Source: Deltaproteobacteria bacterium
GTDB lineage: Bacteria > Desulfobacterota > Syntrophia > Syntrophales > Smithellaceae
Assembly: GCA_009668925.1 (NCBI GenBank)
Contig: SBEK01000225.1
Coordinates: 1-5,264 of the forward strand
DNA length: 5,264 nt
Direction of reading: 5' to 3'
Part shown: in pieces, positions 1 through 5,264 of the stretch
Position numbering within the stretch: position 1 is the first letter of the stretch
Layout: each line of letters opens with the position of its first letter
Notes under the pieces: model-generated
Database searches by the model: none
Told to the model about the DNA's origin: nothing
Seen by the model: the letters and a program-made list of their open reading frames with translations, nothing else
Position numbers and translations under genes: made by a program

Positions 1-2
1 CG

Positions 3-965
3 CGGTCGACTGCATCGGCCGCCAATCTTGAAGTTGTCGGTCTTGCGGCATCCAGCAAAGGAAAGGCAATCACCATCAAAGCAAAGAAAGCCGTGATTCT
101 GACAACCGGAGGAATTATGCCGGGTGCAGAGTCGGAAGGCTGGCTGAAGGATTATTCGCCGGATATCGCCAAGTGCGTCGCAGCAGGGAGCACCAGTTCA
201 ACCGGCGACGGTTACAGGATGGGAATCTCCTGCGGCGGGGCTCTTAAAGCTCTGAACACCGGCGGAACGCTGCCATCTCTTCTTTTCCCCGGCGCGAAAA
301 TGGCCGGTATTGTGTATGCCAACATCTGGGGTTTGCCCAATATTTACGTGAAGGCGGATGGGACGCGGTTCTGTAATGAGGGCGCCAACTATACGCTCGT
401 CAGCGAGGCCATGTTCCAGCGAAATGCGACAACGGCCTATTGCGTTTTCGATGCCGCAACCGTGAAGAAAACCTTTGCCATGGTCGAAAAAGGCATTGAG
501 ATCAGGCGGACGATTGCCCTCGGTATCGATCCCGGAAACCTGGATGATCAGGTCAAACGGGGGTATCTTTGGAAAGGGGAAACCATCGCCGACTTGGCAA
601 AAGCGGCGGGTATCGATGGCGCGACACTGACAAAAACGCTTGAGGCATACAACCGCAATGCGGAAAATGGAAAGGATCTGGAATTTGGCAGGACGAAAGC
701 GCTGGAACCGTTGAAGACCGGACCTTATTATGCATTCAAGATAAATCCCGGTCTGGTGTGCCACGATGGCGGTCTGAGCATCAATACAAAATCACAGGTG
801 CTTGATCCGTATGACCAGGTCATTCCGAGGCTTTACGCTGCGGGCCGTGATTCGGCGGGAATTTTCGGAGGCCGCTATCCGGCGAGTGGCGCGGCAATTG
901 CCGACTTGCTGGCGTTTGGTCGCATCGCCGGAAAAACCGCAGCAACGGAAAAGAGCTGGAAATAA
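3..965 (+). CDS. FAD-dependent oxidoreductase, fumarate reductase flavoprotein-like (FAD_binding_2), C-terminal part
   Basis: This is a partial flavoprotein; the frame is open to the left edge, so the N-terminal Rossmann (GxGxxG) FAD site lies outside the window. About 320 residues are present, ending at TAA 963-965. Family landmarks appear in order: a lysine-rich strand running into VILTTGG (93-113), the STGDG turn (about 198-212), the IYVKADGTRFCNE block typical of the capping domain (about 342-380), CHDGGL (759-776), and the C-terminal FAD-binding block from PRLYAAGRDSAG through FGRIAG (825-932). The family moves hydride between FAD and an unsaturated organic acid or ketone. In fumarate reductases the motif before GG is HTMGG; here the His position is Cys (C-H-D-G-G), while an Arg equivalent to the catalytic GxxxxR region remains (FGGRYPASG). 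The substrate is therefore probably not fumarate; a ketosteroid, urocanate or other enoate-type substrate is possible. An in-frame GTG at 93 could be mistaken for the start, but homology-like sequence continues upstream of it. Confidence 0.9.
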   Translation, partial: RSTASAANLEVVGLAASSKGKAITIKAKKAVILTTGGIMPGAESEGWLKDYSPDIAKCVAAGSTSSTGDGYRMGISCGGALKALNTGGTLPSLLFPGAKMAGIVYANIWGLPNIYVKADGTRFCNEGANYTLVSEAMFQRNATTAYCVFDAATVKKTFAMVEKGIEIRRTIALGIDPGNLDDQVKRGYLWKGETIADLAKAAGIDGATLTKTLEAYNRNAENGKDLEFGRTKALEPLKTGPYYAFKINPGLVCHDGGLSINTKSQVLDPYDQVIPRLYAAGRDSAGIFGGRYPASGAAIADLLAFGRIAGKTAATEKSWK

Positions 966-983
966 TGCATAGACGTTTAAGCG

Positions 984-1017
984 TCGGGCAGGCAGGGCAT
1001 TTACGCTGCCTGCCCGA
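984..1017 (+). terminator. Strong hairpin after the flavoenzyme gene, possible terminator without a U-tract
   Basis: TCGGGCAGGCAG (984-995) and CTGCCTGCCCGA (1006-1017) form a perfect 12-bp GC-rich stem with a 10-nt loop. The stem begins 18 bases after the stop codon at 965, where an intrinsic terminator is expected. The bases that follow (TCGTGTGAACG) contain no T run, so it is not a canonical rho-independent terminator. It may act as a U-less terminator or as a 3'-end-stabilising stem. Confidence 0.55.
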
Positions 1018-1031
1018 TCGTGTGAACGAAA

Positions 1032-1075
1032 GGTCACGCGTACCCTGAAGGTTACGCGTCTGCACCGTTACACGT
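1032..1075. repeat. Three imperfect copies of a GGTYACRCGT-like decamer
   Basis: The copies are GGTCACGCGT (1032-1041), GGTTACGCGT (1050-1059) and CGTTACACGT (1066-1075), with starts 18 and 16 bases apart. Copies 1 and 2 also belong to an inverted pair: ACGCGTACC (1036-1044) can pair with GGTTACGCGT (1050-1059), leaving a one-base bulge and a 5-nt loop. The array could be a set of protein-binding sites or a second 3' hairpin; no function can be assigned from sequence alone. Confidence 0.5.
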
Positions 1076-1290
1076 GAATCTCGCTCTCACTTCCCTCCAA
1101 AGTATGCTTTGCTCTCCGATCCTCCCCGAAAGGGCCCGGGACAAGTACGATGCCGTGCAGCTAACCCGTACTGAACAGCCTGCAAAACATGGTTTTTCAA
1201 CACCCTATTAGACGCGCACGCAATGAGCGAGCCCGAACGCTGCATGCCGGCCCTGCTTTCGTTAGTCATTCAATTACACCGAGGTTCAGA

Positions 1291-1536
1291 ATGACATCGA
1301 AGCAATACTGGTTTCCTGCAAAACGATATGGCTGGGGCTGGGGACTTCCGAGGGCATGGCAAGGCAAAGCCGTTCTGATCGCGTTTTTCGTGCTGGTTGC
1401 CGCAGGCGCCGTTTCGGTGCTGCCGCACTATGGCAACACCGCATCTGTTGTTTATGGTGGTGTTCTGTGCTGCCTTCTGGTCGCGGTCTGCTGGTTCGAA
1501 GGTGAGCCGCCCGGGCGGCATAAAGGCGGTGGATGA
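1291..1536 (+). CDS. Small two-helix membrane protein with YWFPAKRYGWGWGLP signature, function unknown
   Basis: This 81-residue protein starts at ATG 1291 and is preceded by a GAGG Shine-Dalgarno at 1281-1284 with a 6-base spacer. A longer frame begins at 1189, but it adds a non-family N-terminus and lacks such a site. Residues 6-20 carry the aromatic and glycine-rich signature YWFPAKRYGWGWGLP, followed by a WQG tripeptide (23-25). I recognise this as the hallmark of an unnamed family of short bacterial inner-membrane proteins. Two hydrophobic segments (about residues 27-44 and 51-68) flank a short polar loop. A polar tail begins GEPP, which is also usual for the family, but here it ends in a Gly-rich stretch. 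The gene stands alone on its strand, with a non-canonical hairpin region upstream and a convergent acyltransferase gene 11 bp downstream. No function is known to me. Confidence 0.8.
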   Translation: MTSKQYWFPAKRYGWGWGLPRAWQGKAVLIAFFVLVAAGAVSVLPHYGNTASVVYGGVLCCLLVAVCWFEGEPPGRHKGGG

Positions 1537-1550
1537 ATCGCCCCGCTTTA
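1521..1550. terminator. Weak bulged hairpin spanning two convergent stop codons
   Basis: TAAAGGCGG (1521-1529) can pair with CCGCTTTA (1543-1550) through eight base pairs with one bulged G. The loop is 13 nt and contains the stop codon of the plus-strand gene. The A and T ends give a short U-run in either direction, as in bidirectional terminators. The stem is short and overlaps coding sequence at both ends, so this is tentative. Confidence 0.25.
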
Positions 1551-2969
1551 GCCGGCGGTGGCGGACGCTGTTTTGCGATTGGTCATGTACCTGGTCGATT
1601 CAATAACGGCGCCGGCAAAGGAAATAAAGATGACGGCCAGGAGAGCGAAGTAATAAAACGTAAACCCGGCGGCCAGGGCAATCAGTTTCAGCAAAACGAA
1701 GGACGCGATGGCCGCCCTGGGATAGGGATACACAAGGCGGTGGCTCAACCACAGGCAGGCGGGAATGACGATCAGGATCATCAGGACCCCTTTGACAATG
1801 GATGGACCCGGCAGGTCGAGGAAGGTGTATTGCAGGATCAGGACGAAGGCGTAATGAAGAACATACACATTGATGGAATGCCGCGAACAAAAGGCCGTGA
1901 CCGCATTGGACCGGTTGAAGAATCTTTTGGCAAACGAAAGCAGAAACATCAAAAGAAAGATACAGACGGCCGGCAGTAAAAACCAGGTGCCCAAAGCGGT
2001 CAGTTCGAAAGTAACCCCCGTCAGCGGCTTAGCGAGCCGGTCGTTAAAGAGCAGGTTATGCTCGCGGACTTTAGCCCATTCCTCCACTACGGGCAGCAGG
2101 GTGATGTGGTGCAAAAGAACATAGACGGCAAGAAAGGTGAAGGCGAGAATCCCCCATATTTTCCAGCTTCCGATATCGCCGGTGAGCCACCGTTTTCTAT
2201 ACGCATACAATCCGAACAGAAACAGCGGCAGAAGTATCCAGATCTTCGTGATCTGAAATTGCAGTACCTTGCCGATAATGAGCCAGGACAGCAGCTGGAT
2301 ATCCCGGAAGGCATAATACAGTAAAGCCGCCGCATAGACAAAACCCAGCACGGCGGCAAAGACGAGAGTTTTGGCGATAATGTTGCGACGGCCTTCCACT
2401 TTTTCCGGTTCAATATCATTTCTTCTCCGGAAGGGCAGGCTTGCCAAAACGACTACCAGCGTGGCGAAAAAAAGCAGCATCAGAAACCAGACCACCTGCA
2501 TATTGAATACGACCATATTCAATGTCGCCTCGGAGCCGGAGAGATAAACGCCGGGCATGTTCAGGCAGAACCGCCAGAAGCTGAGGAAGGTCTCCGCATA
2601 CGAGGGAGCGACACTGTTTAACCGCTGCAACAGGAGTTGAAAATAGATATCGCCGGCGCAAAAAAGAAAGACCAGGGCCGGAACGACCAGGCGCAGAAAT
2701 CTTTTTTTGATGTACTCCGGGGCCGTGCCTTTTTGCAGGGAGGGAAAAATAAAAAGCGCGGCAATGAACATGAGGCAGGGCATCAAATAGCTGTCCATGG
2801 CGATGAGCGCCGTTTCATAAAATCTGGACGATCCCGTCTTATCGATGACGGCCCAGAAGAACTGCAGTGGGTAGGTGAACATGCAGGCGACGTGCAGCGC
2901 GACGACGTTATAGACCAGGATGTTGCGGGCGTTATCCAGATAGGTAATACGGTTTGGGTCGGCTTCCAT
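1548..2969 (-). CDS. Acyltransferase 3 family integral membrane protein
   Basis: This is a 473-residue polytopic membrane protein of the acyltransferase-3 family (Pfam Acyl_transf_3). Such proteins move acetyl, succinyl or similar groups onto surface polysaccharides, periplasmic glucans, lipid A sugars or antibiotics. Visible family marks are ITYLDNARNILVYNVVALHVA near residue 8, which gives the R-X10-H motif (R15, H26) linked to catalysis; the basic KKRFLRLVVPALVF segment (88-101) opening a helix; and HSINVYVLHYAFVL (364-377), matching the usual SxxxYLxH block. About ten to twelve hydrophobic helices are visible, and no periplasmic SGNH domain is attached. I chose ATG 2969, where the family N-terminus begins. 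It has an AGGCGG Shine-Dalgarno-like site (2977-2982) with a 7-base spacer. The frame stays open to 3068, but that extension would overlap the upstream lipoprotein gene, which ends 47 bp before this start, so the two are probably co-transcribed. The acyl donor and acceptor cannot be read from sequence. Confidence 0.88.
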   Translation of the reverse strand: MEADPNRITYLDNARNILVYNVVALHVACMFTYPLQFFWAVIDKTGSSRFYETALIAMDSYLMPCLMFIAALFIFPSLQKGTAPEYIKKRFLRLVVPALVFLFCAGDIYFQLLLQRLNSVAPSYAETFLSFWRFCLNMPGVYLSGSEATLNMVVFNMQVVWFLMLLFFATLVVVLASLPFRRRNDIEPEKVEGRRNIIAKTLVFAAVLGFVYAAALLYYAFRDIQLLSWLIIGKVLQFQITKIWILLPLFLFGLYAYRKRWLTGDIGSWKIWGILAFTFLAVYVLLHHITLLPVVEEWAKVREHNLLFNDRLAKPLTGVTFELTALGTWFLLPAVCIFLLMFLLSFAKRFFNRSNAVTAFCSRHSINVYVLHYAFVLILQYTFLDLPGPSIVKGVLMILIVIPACLWLSHRLVYPYPRAAIASFVLLKLIALAAGFTFYYFALLAVIFISFAGAVIESTRYMTNRKTASATAG

Positions 2970-3016
2970 TGTTTTTCCGCCTGCCTTACGGGCTCGCGCC
3001 GTTTTTCCAAAAAATG

Positions 3017-3535
3017 CTATTTCAATTTCAGAGAGAGAGGATACTGCTTCAAGCCGTCTCCGATCCATAATTTATCACTGACGCCGACCCAGATGGATTT
3101 CTGATCCTTGAAGACAATGACAATGTAGGAGTGCGCGGGCCACATTCCGTATTTCCATCTCAGTTCGATTTCGTAGGCCGGCGTGCCGTCCTTCAACGTG
3201 AGATCCCTGCCATACAGGACTTCGACGGCGGAACCGAGCTGATGCTCCAGCCCTTTTTGAAAACCGGACACCGCATCCTGGTAGGTCGTTCCGGCGCGGA
3301 GGTCGCTCACGACGACCAGGATCTCCGGAAGAGGACCGGACCCGGAAAGCCTCTTCAGAACCACATCCGGCTTTTTGTTTTTCTGATCCGTCCATTTCGG
3401 AACCGTCAACGTGAAGCCAGGTGATTGATGGACAAACAATTCGCTGTTCACAGCCCCGGAACACGATGCCAGTATCGTCGATGTCGCCGCCATCAAAACG
3501 GACAGCACCGCCGCCGTTCGTACGATTGTTCTCAT
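3017..3535 (-). CDS. Small lipoprotein, function unknown, upstream of the acyltransferase
   Basis: This is a 172-residue predicted lipoprotein. The N-terminus has a short basic region (MRTIVR), a hydrophobic core (about 8-22) and the lipobox LASC with Cys25 as the lipidated residue. The residues after Cys are Ser-Gly, with no Asp at +2, so the inner-membrane retention signal known from enterobacteria is absent and outer-membrane sorting is possible. The mature part runs SPGFTLTVPKW (38-48), then alternating beta-like and amphipathic stretches, and ends SIWVGVSD...YPLSLKLK. The opening 'GF-hydrophobic-VP-W' and the small alpha/beta pattern resemble DcrB/PsbP-like domains; that is an inference from pattern only. 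ATG 3535 is favoured because AAGGAG lies at 3544-3549 with an 8-base spacer; an in-frame upstream start at 3559 would add eight residues ahead of the signal peptide. The acyltransferase gene follows on the same strand 47 bp downstream. Confidence 0.75.
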   Translation of the reverse strand: MRTIVRTAAVLSVLMAATSTILASCSGAVNSELFVHQSPGFTLTVPKWTDQKNKKPDVVLKRLSGSGPLPEILVVVSDLRAGTTYQDAVSGFQKGLEHQLGSAVEVLYGRDLTLKDGTPAYEIELRWKYGMWPAHSYIVIVFKDQKSIWVGVSDKLWIGDGLKQYPLSLKLK

Positions 3536-3543
3536 GATCCTTG

Positions 3544-3549
3544 CTCCTT
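3544..3549 (-). promoter_or_regulatory. Shine-Dalgarno site fixing the lipoprotein start
   Basis: On the minus strand AAGGAG lies 8 bases before ATG 3535. This supports that start over the longer in-frame start at 3559, which the site would otherwise sit inside. Confidence 0.7.
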
Positions 3550-3716
3550 TCCTCAACACAAATTGTCAGGACGGCCGTTTTTCTGCTCATCGGCGCGATT
3601 CGTTTTCAGAATGACGTCCTTCCGCGGCTATCCAACAGGTCATTTTCGTCACCATGCAGCAAATGTTGAAAGCGACGAGAGGGCTTCGGTGACTGCGCCG
3701 GCAGGAGCAGAACCTG

Positions 3717-4658
3717 TCAGCAGATCGATTTCTTTCCGCCGGGCTTTCTTTTCGACGTATTCTGATCGTCAGTGTGCAATTTAAGCCAGTCCAGAGCTCC
3801 CGGCGTTTTTGACCATGCGGCGATGTTCTCGGATGCATAGCAGAAAGCTTCATCTTCTCCGCCCCAGGTGATCCGATCAGGCAAAGTTCGGGGGATGCGC
3901 TTTTTGCCAGTTAAATAGTCGGGCACGTGTTTGTTTCTATCCCATGCATTTTTCAGCTCCCGCCTGGACGTAGCGATATCCCCCTTCTTCACATAGGAAA
4001 GTAAAGCGCGAGTATAGAGCCACTCGGCCGCATAGTCATTTTTATAGCGGCCTTTCATGAACCTTTCCAGTTCATCGTAGCGTTCCAGCGCGGCAAGATA
4101 GGAAATCAGGCGGTACCGTATCCCCTGGTTGTCGTTCGGATTGAGCTTGAGCATTTCTTTTGCGTGATCGATAGCGGCATCGTATTCCCCGGCCAACCAC
4201 AAACACATCATCAGACCGGCTTCGGCGCGCATGTACGGGCGGGTATCCAGAAAGCCCCAAAAAGCTCCGGTGTATTCCTTGAATTTCTTCTCTCCGAGCG
4301 AACGCCGGCCCGCCGCCATGCCCTTCTCATAATATTCGATAGCTTCCTGAATCGATTTTGCCGCGTCGTCCGCCAGAACATTATAGGCGTCGGCGCAATC
4401 GGAATCGAGGAGCAGGGCCCTTTTTGCCAATCTTATCCTTTCGCTTCTGCTGCGTGTCTCCCAGGCGTCATAAATCAAATCCTGCGCCAGCCGCGAGGCA
4501 TTATTGATCGGCTTTCGGCGGGCGGGTTTTTTCTTGATCATTCCGTTCATGATTTTCTTCAGTTCGGAGGGTGATTGAGGGCCCTGTTCCCTCAATGTCT
4601 GCGCCAGCTCCGCCACAAATTTTTCGAATTCCGCCCGCACGTTTTTCTTCTCTTTCAT
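3717..4658 (-). CDS. ST7-like tetratricopeptide repeat protein
   Basis: This is a 313-residue cytoplasmic protein with no signal peptide or membrane helix. The N-terminus (1-50) is charged and ends in a basic stretch (IKKKPARRKP, 41-50). The body is a helical TPR-like solenoid: IRLAKRALLLDSDCADAYNVLADDAAKS... (75-102), IEYYEKGMAAGRRSLG (107-122), a very characteristic GAFWGFLDTRPYMRAEAGL (131-149), then AIDHAKEMLKLNPNDNQGIRYRL (162-184). The C-terminal part has HVPDYLTGKK (244-253) and TPGALDWL (285-292), and ends in a basic tail finishing with Cys. The DTRPYMRA and LNPNDNQGIRY blocks match bacterial proteins that I recall being grouped with the eukaryotic ST7 family; this is recollection, not a search. 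ATG 4658 has AAGGA at 4665-4669 with a 6-base spacer. The frame extends to 4928, but that would read through most of the UPF0158 gene in another frame and adds no family sequence. It follows UPF0158 by 13 bp. Its partner and role are unknown; TPR proteins usually act as scaffolds. Confidence 0.82.
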   Translation of the reverse strand: MKEKKNVRAEFEKFVAELAQTLREQGPQSPSELKKIMNGMIKKKPARRKPINNASRLAQDLIYDAWETRSRSERIRLAKRALLLDSDCADAYNVLADDAAKSIQEAIEYYEKGMAAGRRSLGEKKFKEYTGAFWGFLDTRPYMRAEAGLMMCLWLAGEYDAAIDHAKEMLKLNPNDNQGIRYRLISYLAALERYDELERFMKGRYKNDYAAEWLYTRALLSYVKKGDIATSRRELKNAWDRNKHVPDYLTGKKRIPRTLPDRITWGGEDEAFCYASENIAAWSKTPGALDWLKLHTDDQNTSKRKPGGKKSIC

Positions 4659-4671
4659 GAGATATCCTTTT

Positions 4672-5151
4672 CTATGGTCTTTGATAGGCGATGTGATTTC
4701 TGTCCAGCCAGGCAATGGCGATTTCCTCCATTGCCTTTTCGCGGAATTGATACCATTGGTCTTCAATTCTATGGCGTCGGACGGCGTTACGGAAACGGCC
4801 AAAAGCGCCCTTACCGCGGATTTGATCCACGAGATCGTCTCCCGCGCGACCTTCCCGCGAAAGGCAAAACTCACGCATGATGTTATATTCATGAATTTCG
4901 AAGCGGTCCGGCAATTCCAGATAATCATCCGTCGTCAGTATATCTCTCGCGATCAGGATCATTTCCTGTTCCCAATCGGGATGATCGCCCGGCATGGAAT
5001 CATCTTCAGCCATTGATAAGATTTCCTCCGACAGACTGATCCAGCGCCCCGTTTTGAGATGAAGATACGAATGAATTTGATCGCTCATCGTATCCATCGC
5101 ATCAACGGCTTCTTTCAAAGAGACGACCAGGGGTTTGGTTTCAGTGGTCAT
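4672..5151 (-). CDS. UPF0158 family protein, function unknown
   Basis: This is a 159-residue, acidic, probably cytoplasmic protein. It matches UPF0158 (Pfam PF03682): an N-terminal segment LKEAVDAMDTMSDQIHSYL followed by a TGRWI strand (12-38), a middle region containing LPDRFEIHEYNIMREF (80-95), and the diagnostic GKGAFGRFRN (113-122) followed by EDQWYQFREKAMEEIAIAWL (130-149). Its length is close to the family norm. No catalytic motif is known for the family. I chose ATG 5151 because AAGGAG (5161-5166) sits 9 bases upstream. ATG 5157 is only 3 bases from the same site, and a TTG at 5169 overlaps it. The stop at 4672 lies 13 bp before the TPR gene start, so the two genes very likely share a transcript. 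Confidence 0.9.
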   Translation of the reverse strand: MTTETKPLVVSLKEAVDAMDTMSDQIHSYLHLKTGRWISLSEEILSMAEDDSMPGDHPDWEQEMILIARDILTTDDYLELPDRFEIHEYNIMREFCLSREGRAGDDLVDQIRGKGAFGRFRNAVRRHRIEDQWYQFREKAMEEIAIAWLDRNHIAYQRP

Positions 5152-5160
5152 GTTCATTAA

Positions 5161-5166
5161 CTCCTT
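5161..5166 (-). promoter_or_regulatory. Shine-Dalgarno site deciding the UPF0158 start
   Basis: AAGGAG on the minus strand is 9 bases from ATG 5151 and 3 bases from ATG 5157. Normal spacing favours 5151, which shortens the longest reading frame by six residues. Confidence 0.65.
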
Positions 5167-5171
5167 CAACG

Positions 5172-5202
5172 GTTATAGCCTATTGCGATTTTTCAAGGCC
5201 AA
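5172..5202 (-). promoter_or_regulatory. Possible weak sigma-70 promoter for the UPF0158-TPR pair
   Basis: On the minus strand a good -10 box, TATAAC, lies at 5172-5177. The available -35 candidates are poorly placed: TTGGCC (5197-5202) at 19 bases and TTGAAA (5191-5196) at 13 bases. The location just upstream of the Shine-Dalgarno is suitable only if the 5' leader is very short. Confidence 0.25.
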
Positions 5203-5264
5203 GGAACCATCGTGCCCGCGGGGAACAGCAGCCCCGCCTTCAGCGCCGTTGCAGACGGCAGTTC

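Larger units (their letters stand above)
966..1290. other. 325-bp intergenic region with hairpins and short repeats
   Basis: No convincing gene lies between the flavoenzyme stop and the small membrane protein start. The left third holds a 12-bp-stem hairpin (984-1017) and three imperfect decamer repeats (1032-1075). The right two thirds hold only weak structure, such as the short inverted repeat AGTACG (1144-1149) / CGTACT (1167-1172). I see no good sigma-70 promoter; TATTAG at 1206-1211 lacks a matching -35 box. A minus-strand open frame at 1087-1269 has no family signature and no visible ribosome binding site, so I do not call it. Confidence 0.6.

Noticed and set aside
198..764. Long minus-strand open frame opposite the flavoenzyme
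   Set aside because: It lies fully inside a well-supported plus-strand coding region and its protein has no family features.
1160..1265. Possible integron attC-like site, suggested by CTAAC and GTTAG strings near a lone small gene
   Set aside because: The core sites do not match the RYYYAAC/GTTRRRY pattern and no paired inner arms are present.
1087..1269. Minus-strand open frame of 60 codons in the intergenic gap
   Set aside because: No Shine-Dalgarno, no recognisable motif, and a composition typical of chance translation.
2970..3068. 33-residue N-terminal extension of the acyltransferase
   Set aside because: It overlaps the end of the lipoprotein gene, while the family N-terminus and a ribosome binding site support ATG 2969.
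2637..3104. Plus-strand open frames opposite the acyltransferase and lipoprotein genes
   Set aside because: They are antisense shadows with low-complexity, charged translations and no homology-like features.
3648..3693. Inverted repeat GTCACC / GGTGAC in the gap between the two minus-strand pairs
   Set aside because: A 6-bp stem with a 34-nt loop is expected by chance and no T-run follows; no terminator or promoter could be supported in 3536-3716.
4659..4928. 90-residue N-terminal extension of the TPR protein
   Set aside because: It is an out-of-frame reading of the UPF0158 gene, and ATG 4658 has its own Shine-Dalgarno.
5193..5264. Partial minus-strand coding region at the right edge
   Set aside because: Only 23 codons are visible and the opposite strand is equally open, so I list it as a finding and not as a gene.

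Overview
The window looks like bacterial chromosomal DNA of moderate GC content with tightly packed genes. The gene types (an anaerobe-style FAD-dependent reductase of the fumarate reductase/ketosteroid dehydrogenase superfamily, a lipoprotein with a proper lipobox, UPF0158, and an ST7-like TPR protein) fit a Gram-negative bacterium. An anaerobic Desulfobacterota/Syntrophales-type organism is my best guess, but it is inferred from gene content alone. I see no rRNA, tRNA, CRISPR array, transposase or phage structural gene.

Layout. Bases 1-965 (+) hold the C-terminal part of a FAD_binding_2 oxidoreductase whose 5' end lies outside the window. A 325-bp gap (966-1290) follows. It holds a strong 12-bp-stem hairpin just after the stop, then three imperfect copies of a GGTYACRCGT-like decamer, two of which fold into a second hairpin. 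Next is a small two-helix membrane protein (1291-1536, +) of an unnamed family marked by an N-terminal YWFPAKRYGWGWGLP signature. It converges on the minus-strand genes with only 11 bp between stop codons.

The minus strand carries two gene pairs, each read from right to left. The right-hand pair is UPF0158 (5151-4672) followed 13 bp later by an ST7-like tetratricopeptide protein (4658-3717). After a 181-bp gap comes the left-hand pair: a small lipoprotein (3535-3017), then 47 bp later an integral-membrane acyltransferase-3 family protein (2969-1548). Each of the four has a recognisable Shine-Dalgarno sequence (weaker for the acyltransferase), which fixes starts that differ from the longest open frames.

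How they may work together. The acyltransferase probably modifies a surface or periplasmic glycan, and the lipoprotein may be its envelope partner; this rests only on adjacency. UPF0158 and the TPR protein are probably co-expressed cytoplasmic proteins of unknown function. The flavoenzyme belongs to a separate transcription unit. I found no convincing novel defence or mobile system. The items most worth a second look are the repeat/hairpin cluster at 985-1075, the unusual substrate-site motif in the flavoenzyme, and the two uncharacterised gene pairs.
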